From contig CAZCSP010000005.1 of the NCBI GenBank assembly GCA_964501275.1, forward strand, positions 115,386 through 179,385: a stretch of DNA of 64,000 bases, read 5' to 3'. Positions 1 to 8,070 of this stretch are shown here, piece after piece (the first letter of the stretch is position 1; each line of letters begins with the position of its first letter). The notes under the pieces are model-generated. The model saw nothing but the letters and a program-made list of their open reading frames with translations. It was not told the origin of the DNA and ran no database searches. Both the position numbers and the translations under genes were made by a program. Origin of the DNA: 55-13 sp964501275 (GTDB lineage: Bacteria > Armatimonadota > Fimbriimonadia > Fimbriimonadales > Fimbriimonadaceae).

Positions 1-2
1 AA

Positions 3-320
3 ACGCTCCCCCAACCAAGGCTTGAAGATATCCGACTGGAGGACGTTTTGAGTGCCCTGGGCGACCCTACCCGCTTGGAGATCGTGCGCAAGCTGGTGCG
101 CGAAGGCGAGCTTTCCTGCAAATGCCTCTGCGGCGAGACCCCCAAGTCCACCCTCAGCCATCATTTTCGAGTTCTCCGCGAGGCGGGCGTCACCCAAACC
201 CGCATCTGCGGCACCCAACGATGGGTTAGCGTGCGTGAGGAAGACTTGGAGCAACGCTTCCCTGGCCTGCTGGGTTTGGTGAGGCAAGAAGCAGAGACGC
301 CCGCCCTAAGCGCGCTCTAG
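3..320 (+). CDS. ArsR-family winged-helix repressor, 5' end cut by window edge
   Basis: Transcriptional repressor of the ArsR/SmtB fold. The frame is open from base 3, and the residues before the first possible internal start (TTG at 48) read RLEDVLSALGDPTRLEIV, which is normal ArsR helix 1-2 sequence. The true start therefore lies at or just beyond the window edge and 105 residues are visible. The recognition helix region is KSTLSHHFRVLREAGV, followed by a beta-wing (GTQRWVSVREEDL). Family members bind palindromic operators and often sense metals or small molecules, but no metal-site cysteine cluster beyond CKCLC near visible residue 40 is seen, so the ligand is unknown. Its end overlaps the convergent rqcH end by 15 bases. 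Confidence 0.85.
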   Translation, partial: TLPQPRLEDIRLEDVLSALGDPTRLEIVRKLVREGELSCKCLCGETPKSTLSHHFRVLREAGVTQTRICGTQRWVSVREEDLEQRFPGLLGLVRQEAETPALSAL

Positions 321-1901
321 ATCGACGTGGAGCGTTTTTTCGTGCGTGTAGAACGCGGTCCCCTTAGGCGCACCCTTGGACTTCCGCACGTACTTCTTGA
401 GCGTGTAGTCCACCGGCACATACCCCGCATGCTTGCTCGGCGAGTGTTGCACCGCCACCTTCGCCGCAAACATCAACGTCTCCCGTTGGACCTTCTCCGG
501 CTGGTTCCGAGTCTGGATGACCACATGGGCCGATGTGGAGCCGCGAATGTGGAGCCACCAGTCGTTGGGCTTGGCCACGCGCAGGGTGAGGTAGTCGTTG
601 CTCTCCGCGTTCTCCCCATAGAGCACCGTGTACCCGCCCGGCCCCAATAGCTCCCGCACCCGATGCCCCTCATAAGGCCGATCCTCCTTCAGGGCCTTGG
701 GAGCGGGGGGCTTGTTGAGCCACCGCCGAGCCTTGGCCTCCTCATGAAGCTCCTCCATCTCCCGTAGCCTTTGCGCCTGGGCTAGCTTGGCCAAAAAGCC
801 AAGAATGTCCTCTCGGTCCCGCAACAGCCGCTCCCGCTGGTCCGCTACCGTTCCCAACCGCGCCTTGGCTCGCTTGGCCTTGTCGAAGTACCGGTTGGCG
901 TTTTCTTTGAAACCCAGATCCGGGTTCAGCTTGATTTGGATCGGATTGCCTTCATAGTCAAACGCCTCCAGCAAGGATGCCCCCTCCGAAAGCCCACCGC
1001 CGAACGCCAGAATTAACTCTCCGAATAACTGTTGCTTCCCCGCCCCCTGCCCCGCCGCCACCGCCTGGTCCAGGTCCTTGATGGCGGTCTCCCGCGCCAG
1101 CAGAACCCGCTCGATCTGGGTTCGGATGCTCGCCCGCAAAGCCTCCGCCCGAGCCGCCGGGATTGCTTGGTCGTAGTGTTGCTCCAAAGCCACGGAGATC
1201 GACTTGCGCGGATGCCCATCCAACCCCAAAGCCGAAACATCCAACGGATAAGCTCCCGACCCCGCGACCAGAACCGGCGAGTACGACCCCGTCAAAACCG
1301 CCTCCTGAACCAGCTTCAACCCCTCGTTTCCCATAAGTCTTATCAGAAACGGAGACGCTCCCTCGCACTTCTCCAGAGCATCCCCAGGAGAAGCCGCCAA
1401 CAAAGAAGGCTTGATCTCAAAAGGAGGCGGCTCGTACTTGGCCCCGGCCTGGATGGGGCGCACGCTCTTGCCCTTCCCGATCCACTTCGCCGCCCCGATC
1501 ACCCGCCGCCCGGAGTCCAGGAGCATCAGGTTCGAGTGCTTCCCCATCAGCTCCGCCACCAAAAGAAACTCCCCCTCCGGCCCCTCGAACTCAATCTCCA
1601 GCACCCGGTCGAACCGCACCTGCCGAATCCCCATCACCCGCGAAATCCCGATCCGGGCGCGCAGGGCGGTCAGGAACTGGGGAGGCTGGGTCGGGTTGGC
1701 CGGCTTGCGGGTCGAGAGGTGCGCCCGCGCGAACTCGGGATGGCAGCTCAAAAGCAAATGCCCCACCCCCGCCGAGCCATAAAGCTCAAACACAACCTCC
1801 GTCTCAGAAGGCTGGCTAATCTTCTGCACCTTGGCCCCCACAAACGCTTGCAGTTCATGCACCACCGAGGCCAAAGTCAAGCTGTCAAAAGGGATTCTCA
1901 A
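306..1901 (-). CDS. rqcH: RqcH/NFACT family ribosome-associated quality-control protein
   Basis: 531 residues, the usual length for bacterial NFACT proteins (FbpA/RqcH), homologous to eukaryotic Rqc2/NEMF. These bind obstructed 50S-peptidyl-tRNA complexes and direct alanine tailing of stalled chains. The NFACT-N domain holds the Asp-Arg pair (D98-R99, in QVRFDRVLEI) required for tailing in characterised RqcH. A coiled-coil region (about 250-400) follows, and a C-terminal NFACT-R domain contains DWWLHIRGSTSAHVV (about 445-460), the conserved D-x-W-x-H-x-R-G element. The start at MRIPFDSLTL matches the family N-terminus (M-x-x-D-x-x). It overlaps the upstream ArsR gene tail to tail. No defect is seen; predicted functional. 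Confidence 0.93.
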   Translation of the reverse strand: MRIPFDSLTLASVVHELQAFVGAKVQKISQPSETEVVFELYGSAGVGHLLLSCHPEFARAHLSTRKPANPTQPPQFLTALRARIGISRVMGIRQVRFDRVLEIEFEGPEGEFLLVAELMGKHSNLMLLDSGRRVIGAAKWIGKGKSVRPIQAGAKYEPPPFEIKPSLLAASPGDALEKCEGASPFLIRLMGNEGLKLVQEAVLTGSYSPVLVAGSGAYPLDVSALGLDGHPRKSISVALEQHYDQAIPAARAEALRASIRTQIERVLLARETAIKDLDQAVAAGQGAGKQQLFGELILAFGGGLSEGASLLEAFDYEGNPIQIKLNPDLGFKENANRYFDKAKRAKARLGTVADQRERLLRDREDILGFLAKLAQAQRLREMEELHEEAKARRWLNKPPAPKALKEDRPYEGHRVRELLGPGGYTVLYGENAESNDYLTLRVAKPNDWWLHIRGSTSAHVVIQTRNQPEKVQRETLMFAAKVAVQHSPSKHAGYVPVDYTLKKYVRKSKGAPKGTAFYTHEKTLHVDLERA

Positions 1902-1958
1902 GGCTGGGTTGTACCTGACACCATGAACTCACACCCTTCACCACCGTCCATTCAGATC

Positions 1959-2138
1959 ATGAGGAACAAGGCGCTCGCACTTCTGGCCATCGCTATCTAC
2001 CTGCTACTTGGGGCAAGTTGTGTTTCGCTTAGCATGAGCTTCACCGACAAAGCATGGACCCCAGGATGGCCTTTGCCCATCGCCATCATCTTCTTCTTCC
2101 TCGCTTACTTGTCCGCCCGCACGTTGAGATCGAGGTGA
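1959..2138 (+). CDS. small two-helix membrane protein, unknown function
   Basis: 59 residues from ATG 1959, or 71 from ATG 1923. Two hydrophobic segments are visible: LALLAIAIYLLLGASCVSL and LPIAIIFFFLAYLSA, joined by a short loop, with a basic tail (RTLRSR). The first segment could also be a signal peptide or lipobox-like (LGASC). No convincing ribosome binding site precedes either start. It sits divergently from rqcH in an otherwise empty gap, which makes a real short gene likelier than chance, but I recognise no family. Confidence 0.45.
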   Translation: MRNKALALLAIAIYLLLGASCVSLSMSFTDKAWTPGWPLPIAIIFFFLAYLSARTLRSR

Positions 2139-2198
2139 ATCACAACGCCTGATTAGCGGCAAGGAAACCGTGGGAATCCGCCCAAAATGCCCGGCTAT

Positions 2199-2225
2199 CC
2201 GCGGAAAACTCCCGATTTTCCGCGG
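2199..2225. repeat. perfect hairpin, 10-bp stem, 7-base loop
   Basis: CCGCGGAAAA (2199-2208) pairs with TTTTCCGCGG (2216-2225). It lies in the 200-base leader upstream of the FN3-domain gene, after the small membrane gene. No T-run follows the + strand copy, so it is not a classical terminator. Surrounding bases repeat CCGG/TTCC motifs. Confidence 0.7.
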
Positions 2226-2339
2226 GTTTCCCGGTGTGTCCGGCAGAAAACCAGGGCTTTCCGGCAGATGGATGGCGATTGCCCTGAGGTTCTTCGAGAT
2301 TTTTGCCGAGAATTTGCCCAAAGGAGCAGGGGCCGTCCT

Positions 2340-2984
2340 ATGCCAAACGAGAGCATTCCATCGAGAGATTCCGAGTACAGTTCCTGGCTGGCGAACTTCG
2401 CGACGGTTGCCGCCGCCCACGCCGGGGCCCTGCAACTGACTCCGGCGCAAGCATCCGACCTTGCCCAATTGGCCGCAGACTTTGCCCAGGCGCTGGAGGA
2501 GATTCAGGCGGCCAGAGCCGCTTTCAAGGGGAAGGCCGCCAATAAGCGGAACGCCCGCGAGGCCAGCGCCGAACTCTTCCGATCTATCGGGCGGCAGATT
2601 CAGGCGAACCCGGATATCGACGATGCCCTGAAGGCTGATTTGGGGCTCCAGGTTGCCCGCAAACCGACCAGTCCCCTGGCTCCGGCAAGCCATCTTGCCG
2701 CCACCGTTGTCAGCGGAACGCAGGCGAGGCTCGTCTGGGATCGGAACGGCAACTCCGACCGCACCACTTTTTTGATTGAGGCAAAAATCGGCGATTCCTC
2801 GACCTGGACCCTCCTCGCCGCCACCACCCGCACCCGCTACATCCACACTTTTCAGACTCCGGGACAGCAGATTGTCTACCGAGTCGTCAGCCAGCGGGGC
2901 CAAACGCAAAGCTCCCCCAGCAACTCGGCGGTCGTCTTCCCCGCCATCCACCCGGATGCGCCCCAACTTCCAATGGCCGCCTAA
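2340..2984 (+). CDS. FN3-like domain protein of unknown function
   Basis: 214 residues from ATG 2340, chosen because AAGGAG (2321-2327) precedes it and because MPNESIPSRDSEYSSW reads as a natural N-terminus; the open frame upstream to 2187 is low-complexity intergenic DNA. The N-terminal half (about 10-105) is helical and Ala/Gln-rich. The C-terminal half (about 115-205) has the beta-strand pattern of a fibronectin III module (LVWDRNGNSDRTTFLIEAK, YIHTF, YRVVSQRG). No signal peptide is visible, so it is probably cytoplasmic. Similar helical-plus-FN3 proteins of this size occur in several environmental phyla without a known role. Its last 4 bases overlap the end of convergent aroC. Confidence 0.75.
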   Translation: MPNESIPSRDSEYSSWLANFATVAAAHAGALQLTPAQASDLAQLAADFAQALEEIQAARAAFKGKAANKRNAREASAELFRSIGRQIQANPDIDDALKADLGLQVARKPTSPLAPASHLAATVVSGTQARLVWDRNGNSDRTTFLIEAKIGDSSTWTLLAATTRTRYIHTFQTPGQQIVYRVVSQRGQTQSSPSNSAVVFPAIHPDAPQLPMAA

Positions 2985-4129
2985 CGCGCTACCGCCCTCT
3001 GCCTCAACCCGTGGTCCAATAATACCAACGCCACCATCGCCTCTACCATCGGCACCGCCCGAGGCAAAACGCAGGGGTCATGGCGGCCTCGCCCCTGCAA
3101 AGTCGTATTCTCCAAATTCACATCCACCGTATCCTGCTTCCGCATTACCGTCGCCGTCGGCTTAAACGCCGCCCGGATAAGGATCGGCATCCCATTGGAA
3201 ATCCCACCCTGAATGCCGCCTGAATTGTTGGAGGTGGTGTAGACCCTCGCCCCTCCCTCCTCCATTTCCGAAGAAGCATCAGGCCGTTCCGGGCTTTTTT
3301 CCCGAGAAATGGAGGAGGGGGAGCTACGAAACGCATCGTTATGCTCGATCCCCGTCAAGTAAGTCCCACCAAAACCGCTCCCACTCTCAAACCCCTTGCA
3401 AGCCGGCAGAGACAGACAGGCCTTCGCCAAATCCGCCTCCAACCGGTCAAATACCGGCTCCCCCCAACCCGCTGGGACGCCTTTCGCCACGCACCGAATC
3501 GTCCCCCCGACCGAGTTCCCTTCCTTCCGCACCGTTTCAATGAGTTCAATAATGCGCTCGGCGACCGAAGGGTCTGGGCACCGCACGATGTTCGCCTCCA
3601 CCTGCTCCAGAGTCACCGTCAATGGATCGACTTCAGTCGCAATAGACTGCACCCGCTCCACAAACCCGACGATCTCCACCCCCCAAAGCTCCCGCAAGAC
3701 CTTCTTGGCAATCGCCCCCGCCGCCACCCGCCCGATGGTCTCCCGCGCCGACGACCTGCCGCCTCCCTGCCACGCCCGAATACCGTACTTCTGGTCATAG
3801 GTGAAGTCGGCGTGGCTGGGGCGGTACTTGTCCCGCATCTCGTCGTAATCGTGCGAGCGATGGTCCTGGTTGCGGACCAGCATCGCGATGGGGGTGCCGA
3901 GGGTCACGCCCGACTCGTGCAGGCCGCTGAGAATCTCCACTTGGTCGGCCTCATTGCGTTGAGTCGTGATCCGGCTCTGGCCAGGCCTACGGCGGTCCAA
4001 CTCAAACTGAATCTCCTCTGCCGAAATCCGAATCCGGGGCGGGCATCCATCCACCACGACCCCCACCCCGCCCCCATGCGATTCGCCAAAGGTCGTGATG
4101 CGGAAAAGCGTGCCGAAGGAGTTGCCCAT
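2981..4129 (-). CDS. aroC: chorismate synthase, with an in-frame palindromic insertion
   Basis: Last step of the shikimate pathway: EPSP to chorismate, using reduced FMN, in the cytoplasm. 382 residues. Family signatures are present: GESHGGGVGVVVDGCPP near residue 15, RRRPGQSRITTQRNE near 46, YGIRAWQGGGRSSARET near 112 and SGGIQGGISNG near 304. Between HNDAF and SGGIQGG, family members normally have only about 15 residues of loop; here about 22 extra residues (roughly 270-292, rich in Ser, Glu and Arg) are encoded by a DNA palindrome at 3256-3320. The insert is in a surface loop and the frame is kept, so the enzyme is probably active. The start lies only 20 bases from the divergent acuC start, so the two promoters must overlap or reach into each other's coding region. 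Confidence 0.95.
   Translation of the reverse strand: MGNSFGTLFRITTFGESHGGGVGVVVDGCPPRIRISAEEIQFELDRRRPGQSRITTQRNEADQVEILSGLHESGVTLGTPIAMLVRNQDHRSHDYDEMRDKYRPSHADFTYDQKYGIRAWQGGGRSSARETIGRVAAGAIAKKVLRELWGVEIVGFVERVQSIATEVDPLTVTLEQVEANIVRCPDPSVAERIIELIETVRKEGNSVGGTIRCVAKGVPAGWGEPVFDRLEADLAKACLSLPACKGFESGSGFGGTYLTGIEHNDAFRSSPSSISREKSPERPDASSEMEEGGARVYTTSNNSGGIQGGISNGMPILIRAAFKPTATVMRKQDTVDVNLENTTLQGRGRHDPCVLPRAVPMVEAMVALVLLDHGLRQRAVAR
3256..3320. repeat. palindromic insertion inside aroC
   Basis: Perfect 14-bp arms, CCCTCCTCCATTTC (3256-3269) and GAAATGGAGGAGGG (3307-3320), enclose a 37-base loop. It lies wholly in the coding sequence of aroC and adds codons without a frameshift. This resembles the in-frame palindromic elements described in Rickettsia genes, although I see no sequence relation to them. 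Confidence 0.7.
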
Positions 4130-4149
4130 TTGGCTATGTTGTACCTGCG

Positions 4150-5262
4150 ATGTATGCTGGAAGGGTGCTGGACCACTTCTACTACAGCCCCCGCATCCTC
4201 CAATACACCTTCGGCCCCGGCCACCCCCTCAAACCGGAGCGCTTGCGAAGGACCATCGAGCTACTGGAACGCTACGGGGTGCAGCCCATCGACTCCGGGC
4301 CGGGCAAAGTGGAAGACGTGGCAAGGGTCCACGACCCTGAGTTCATCCAAGTCGTCCAGAGGCTCAGCCAAAACCCCAGCTTCGACGACCTGACCGACGA
4401 CGAGCTTCTCCATGTCTCCCAATTCGGATTCGGCTCAGGCGACAACCCTCCCTTCCAAGGCATGTACGAAGCCTCGCTGGCCTATGTGGGCGCCACCGTC
4501 AAAGCCGCTGAGGCCGTGCGCGACGGCGCTCCCCTGGCATTTGGCATCGGCGGCGGACTCCACCACGCCCAACGCGCCCTCGCCAGCGGCTTCTGCATCT
4601 TCGACGACCCCGCCGTCGCCTGCCACATCCTCCGCGAGAAGTTCGACCGCGTGGCCTATGTGGACATCGACGTGCATCACGGCGACGGCGTCCAGTGGAT
4701 TTTCTACAACGATCCCACGATCCTCACCTGCTCCATCCACGAGGAGGGCCGCACGCTCTACCCTGGAACCGGCTTCACCGAGGAGGTGGGAGAGGCCAAC
4801 TCCTCCCTCAACGTCCCCCTCATGGCCCGCACCACCGCCGACGTCTGGATCGACGCTTTCGAGCGCGGCATCCTCCCGGGATTGGAAGCGTTCCAGCCTC
4901 AAGCCATCGTCCTCCAACTCGGCACCGACACTCATGTCGAAGACCCCCTCGGCCACATCCGAAGCAACGCCCAAAGTTGGCTAAAAGCGATCCAGCGCAT
5001 CAAGGAATTGGGCCTGCCCATCGTGGCGGTCGGCGGAGGCGGCTACAACCTATCCACCGTCCCCCGAATGTGGACCGCCGCTTGCCTCACTCTGGGTGGA
5101 GTCGAGTTCGAAGACCGCATCCCCGAGGACCTCGCCGAGCAATGGGGCGTAGAAACCTACTCAGACCCCGAGAGTGGCGAAGGCGGAATCGGGCGGGAAT
5201 ATGCCGACGGCGTCCTGGGCTGGCTGGAACGCAACCTCCATCCAGTCGTCGGAAGAGTGTAG
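4150..5262 (+). CDS. acuC: histone deacetylase-family / AcuC-type hydrolase
   Basis: Zn-dependent deacetylase of the arginase-deacetylase fold, acting on acetyl-lysine or acetylated small molecules; in Bacillus the homologue AcuC deacetylates acetyl-CoA synthetase. 370 residues, normal length. Visible catalytic elements: GGGLHHAQ near 135 (His-His pair), DIDVHHGDGVQ near 175 (Zn ligands Asp and His), QLGTDTHVEDPLG near 258 (third Zn ligand) and GGGGYN near 295 in the active-site loop. The start at ATG 4150 has no clear Shine-Dalgarno; GTG 4165 is an alternative. The next gene begins 9 bases after the stop, so the two are probably co-transcribed. The substrate cannot be told from sequence. Confidence 0.88.
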   Translation: MYAGRVLDHFYYSPRILQYTFGPGHPLKPERLRRTIELLERYGVQPIDSGPGKVEDVARVHDPEFIQVVQRLSQNPSFDDLTDDELLHVSQFGFGSGDNPPFQGMYEASLAYVGATVKAAEAVRDGAPLAFGIGGGLHHAQRALASGFCIFDDPAVACHILREKFDRVAYVDIDVHHGDGVQWIFYNDPTILTCSIHEEGRTLYPGTGFTEEVGEANSSLNVPLMARTTADVWIDAFERGILPGLEAFQPQAIVLQLGTDTHVEDPLGHIRSNAQSWLKAIQRIKELGLPIVAVGGGGYNLSTVPRMWTAACLTLGGVEFEDRIPEDLAEQWGVETYSDPESGEGGIGREYADGVLGWLERNLHPVVGRV

Positions 5263-5271
5263 GCAAACAAG

Positions 5272-6300
5272 ATGAGAACGATACTGGGCTTGATTGGATG
5301 GATGGCGGCCACGCTGGCACTGGGGCAAGGCTTCACCGAGATTCGCTCCAATGTGAGCGGCGCGGGCGACTTCCGGCTCAACAACGAGACCTATCGCCTC
5401 ACCGAGGCCAATTTGAGCCTGAACCCGAACGGAATCTTCTCGCTCACCTTCAAGGCCGACCGCCAGAGCTTCCACTTCACCGGACGCTGGAGCCGCACTT
5501 CCCACGTCGCCGCCCGCCTCCAGATCACGGGCGGAACCTACCGCGACGCCCGAGGCACTGGCGACGTCCTGCTCAACACCGACTGGTCGGTAGCTACTAT
5601 CAACGTGAACGGCTCAGGAACTGCTGGAAGCTTCGTGGGCACGTTTCGAGCAGGTCGAGGCACGGGCGGCAACCCACCTATCGGCGGCGTCATGGACCAG
5701 ACCAAGAACGGCGTCGGCCTCTTGCGCCAGGGCAACGAGCGGGAGCGCCTCACCCGCGCCCGAGTGGTGATTGCTCGAAACAACAGCTTTGAGATCACTC
5801 TCTTTGGCCGAACCTCCTGGACCTTTCGCGGCACATGGCGACATGGAAACGACTCCGAGCTTCGCCTCACCCTCCCCAACCGAGCCGGAACGGGCGTCCT
5901 GCACACCGACTTCCGAGGCGGCTTCTCCTCCTTCGAACTCGACGGCAGGAACCTCAGCATCGACTTCCGAGCCGACGGCGCGACCGGCCCCGGCTGGGAG
6001 TTGATTGAGACGATTCGCGGAGAAGGCCGAATCGACGGTCCTGGCGACGAGGACTACGACCTCCGTCGCGCCAAGGTGAACCTCTACCGAAACGGAACCT
6101 TCGAGATCGTCCTGGAAAGCCACCGCTCCCACACCTACCTGGGCCGCTGGAAAGACTCCGGCAACCAAATCGACCTCGTCCTCACCAACGTCTCCGGCGC
6201 TGGCAACCTGGTGACGAACCGCAAGTCGATCACCCGCTTCGCGTTCACCTACCTGGAAGCGGGCAAGCGATTCAACGTGAGCTTCCAGGCCGGACGGTAG
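5272..6300 (+). CDS. exported protein with three internal beta repeats, unknown function
   Basis: 342 residues. The N-terminus MRTILGLIGWMAATLALGQG is a signal peptide with likely cleavage after GQG. The mature part is a threefold repeat of about 105 residues. Each unit starts near a G-x-G-D/E-x-R/L-L motif, continues with L-N/Y-x-N-G-x-F-x-L/I-T/V-L/F, has an F/Y-x-G-R/T-W core (FHFTGRW, FRGTW, YLGRW), and ends with (V-S-G/R)-A-G-x-G/L-x-x-T/N. The pattern suggests a beta-propeller or stacked beta-sandwich, but I recognise no named family. It follows acuC by 9 bases, so expression is probably coupled, though one product is cytoplasmic and the other exported. Confidence 0.8.
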   Translation: MRTILGLIGWMAATLALGQGFTEIRSNVSGAGDFRLNNETYRLTEANLSLNPNGIFSLTFKADRQSFHFTGRWSRTSHVAARLQITGGTYRDARGTGDVLLNTDWSVATINVNGSGTAGSFVGTFRAGRGTGGNPPIGGVMDQTKNGVGLLRQGNERERLTRARVVIARNNSFEITLFGRTSWTFRGTWRHGNDSELRLTLPNRAGTGVLHTDFRGGFSSFELDGRNLSIDFRADGATGPGWELIETIRGEGRIDGPGDEDYDLRRAKVNLYRNGTFEIVLESHRSHTYLGRWKDSGNQIDLVLTNVSGAGNLVTNRKSITRFAFTYLEAGKRFNVSFQAGR

Positions 6301-6803
6301 CCCCTGGATGATCGTGCCAGGGCTCTCACTACAAGCTCTGGTGGAGATGTAGGCGGTGGATGCATTGTGCCGCCGTCATTCCCTCAATGGGACTTATTGT
6401 CCTGCGCCACTTTCAAAGGTAGCGAAGGGCTCTTTCACCGCGAAGAAACAAAGAAACCAAGAACGCAAAGAAGCCTCCCTGTTTGCCGCCTTCCCTTTGT
6501 GGTTCTTTGTTCCTTCGTTTCTTTGCGGTTAGAAGGATTCGGGGCGCATCCTCAGGCACCACAGTTAGGTTTTGAGATTAGCTTTGAAGACGGCGGATGC
6601 ATTCTGCCGCCGTCATGCCTTCTACAACCCTGCTGTGCCGATCTGGAGATCGGCGGTCCACCGCTTGCCCAACGCCCAAAACCGCAATACCGCAACGCCG
6701 TCCCCGCACTGCCCTTCTACCCACCTCCTCACAAATCTCTCACAAATCCGGCGTACCTGTGAATATAGGCCTTCGATTGGGAGGTCTCGAAAGGAGGTCG
6801 AAT
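6301..6803. repeat. gene-free 500-base gap with several inverted repeats
   Basis: No supported gene. A long imperfect hairpin has arms at 6437-6470 and 6495-6530, built of CAAAG/AAGAAA-type words; its relative is at 45994-46091. A smaller hairpin occurs twice about 240 bases apart (around 6353-6376 and 6592-6614; GACGGCGG arms with an ATGCATT loop). GCCGATCT-GG-AGATCGGC (about 6637-6654) recurs at 41831-41852. A stretch at 6681-6705 is related in reverse complement to repeats after the aminotransferase gene (20936) and after hisF (37634). The frames running through here translate repeats and are not genes. Confidence 0.75.
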
Positions 6804-7661
6804 TTGAAGCGCGCGTTTACGCTGATTGAACTGCTTGTCGTCATTGCGATCATCGCCATCTTGGCGGCGATCCTGTTCCCCGTTTTTGCCCAGGCCAAGC
6901 TGGCGGCAAAAAAGACCGCTGATCTGAGCAACGTCAAGCAGATCGGCACCGCTCTGGCTATCTACCTGAGCGACTACGATGATCTGTACCCGGCGATGGT
7001 CTCGGACAACGTGACCCCTGGCCAGAACCAGCACCCGCTGTGGACGAGTTCGGGCGTGTTGGGTCCCTATACCAAGAACACCCAGATATTCCAAAGTCCA
7101 GTGGATTCGGGCGGCAACGTCACGATCCCCGCCGGAACGCTCCCCAACAACGTCACCCTGGTCCCGCCACGCTCCTACATGGCGAACGGCCTCCAGGATA
7201 GCTACGTCGCCTCCGACGGCCTGACCCTCTTCGGCCCCAACTTCACCGGAAGCGGCGGCGGAATGTTCGGCTATTGGTACGACGACGGGTCAGGCACGGT
7301 GGTGGTCCAGACTTCCAAGTCGCAAACCGGCGTGGAGTCCCCCAGCGAGATCATCATCTTGACGGGCGGTGCCGAGGATTGGAGCCGGTACAACAACGCC
7401 GACTATCGCCCCAACACCGAGGTCCTCATCAACTCCTCGCCCGACCTCTACAACGGGTTCGACATCCTCTCCCTCGCCTCAGGCCGACCCAACGGCGTCG
7501 GCGACGTCAACTCCATCCTCAACCGAGCCTGGAACACCCGCATGAGCAACGGCTCCAACTACTCGTTCGGCGATACCAGCGCCAAGTTCCTCCGCCCCGG
7601 CAACGTCATGTCCGGCCAGTTCCTGAACCCCAGACGCTGGCTCTCCAACCCCGGCTTCTAA
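6804..7661 (+). CDS. type II pseudopilin / DUF1559-like exported protein
   Basis: 285 residues from TTG 6804, fixed by AAGGAGGT at 6791-6798 (6-base spacing) and because it gives the canonical prepilin start MKRAFTLIELLVV. FTLIELLVVIAIIAIL is the type IV prepilin cleavage/methylation motif plus transmembrane helix: cleavage by a PilD-type peptidase before Phe, Glu+5 present. The rest resembles the large DUF1559-like family (AKLAAKKTADLSNVKQIGTA, then LSDYDDLYPAM), which is expanded in Planctomycetes and Armatimonadota. The C-terminal H-x9-DG signature is less clear here (NYSFGDTSAKF). Probably cell-surface or secretion-associated. It stands alone, followed by a strong hairpin at 7673-7705. 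Two relatives lie at 10362 and 16021. Confidence 0.9.
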   Translation: MKRAFTLIELLVVIAIIAILAAILFPVFAQAKLAAKKTADLSNVKQIGTALAIYLSDYDDLYPAMVSDNVTPGQNQHPLWTSSGVLGPYTKNTQIFQSPVDSGGNVTIPAGTLPNNVTLVPPRSYMANGLQDSYVASDGLTLFGPNFTGSGGGMFGYWYDDGSGTVVVQTSKSQTGVESPSEIIILTGGAEDWSRYNNADYRPNTEVLINSSPDLYNGFDILSLASGRPNGVGDVNSILNRAWNTRMSNGSNYSFGDTSAKFLRPGNVMSGQFLNPRRWLSNPGF

Positions 7662-7672
7662 TGGCTCCGAAG

Positions 7673-7705
7673 CCCCTTTCTCCCCAAAGGTTGGGGAGAA
7701 AGGGG
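7673..7705. terminator. perfect 14-bp stem-loop after the pseudopilin gene
   Basis: CCCCTTTCTCCCCA (7673-7686), loop AAGGT, TGGGGAGAAAGGGG (7692-7705), starting 11 bases after the stop. It is strong enough to stop transcription, but no clean T-run follows (TTGGGGATAG), so it may equally be a 3'-stabilising or REP-type element. Confidence 0.6.
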
Positions 7706-7776
7706 TTGGGGATAGAGGGGTTTGAACTGGTAGCCAGAACGAACCTGTATATCGGCATCATATCCTGGCTGAGCCG

Positions 7777-7894
7777 ACCCGAAGGGTGTAGCCGTGGGCA
7801 GGGACCCGCGCATCTGGGTTGTAGTCGGATACAAATTTGCGATGAAACTACAAGCCTCATCGCGGGTCCCTGCCCACGGCTACACCCTTCGGGT
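7777..7894. repeat. 34-bp perfect inverted repeat around a 50-base loop
   Basis: Left arm 7777-7810 and right arm 7861-7894 are exact reverse complements over 34 bases (the left arm starts ACCCGAAGGGTGTAGCCG). The loop has its own short stem (TTGTAG / CTACAA). It is intergenic between the pseudopilin and the convergent gene at 8070. No coding potential. Confidence 0.9.
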
Positions 7895-7964
7895 TCGAGG
7901 CTACTATTCGGATACACATCAACAAGAATCTACCAATTGGGAAGCCGCCACCCCGCCCGCTCAA

Positions 7965-8070
7965 TGTTTCACGCAAAGGGAAGAGGCTCTTTGCGATCTT
8001 TGCGCCTTTGCGTGAAACAGCCAAGCCAAGACCTGGAAGGTCTTGGGACGCATGGGCAGGATGCCCATGC
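7965..8070. repeat. two further hairpins before the end of the convergent gene
   Basis: First: TGTTTCACGCAAAGG (7965-7979) with CCTTTGCGTGAAACA (8005-8019), 15 bp perfect, similar in wording to the hairpins at 6437 and 45994. Second: GCATGGGCA-GGA-TGCCCATGC (8050-8070), also found at 57509-57529. Both lie in the gap 7706-8069, which holds no supported gene. Confidence 0.8.

Noticed and set aside
1032..2138. 368-codon plus-strand frame
   Set aside because: Mostly antisense to rqcH, with Arg/Pro/Leu-rich shadow composition; only its last 59-71 codons, in free space, are kept as a small membrane protein.
6367..6762. 131-codon plus-strand frame
   Set aside because: Translates hairpin repeats; no ribosome site; Cys/Pro pattern follows the palindromes.
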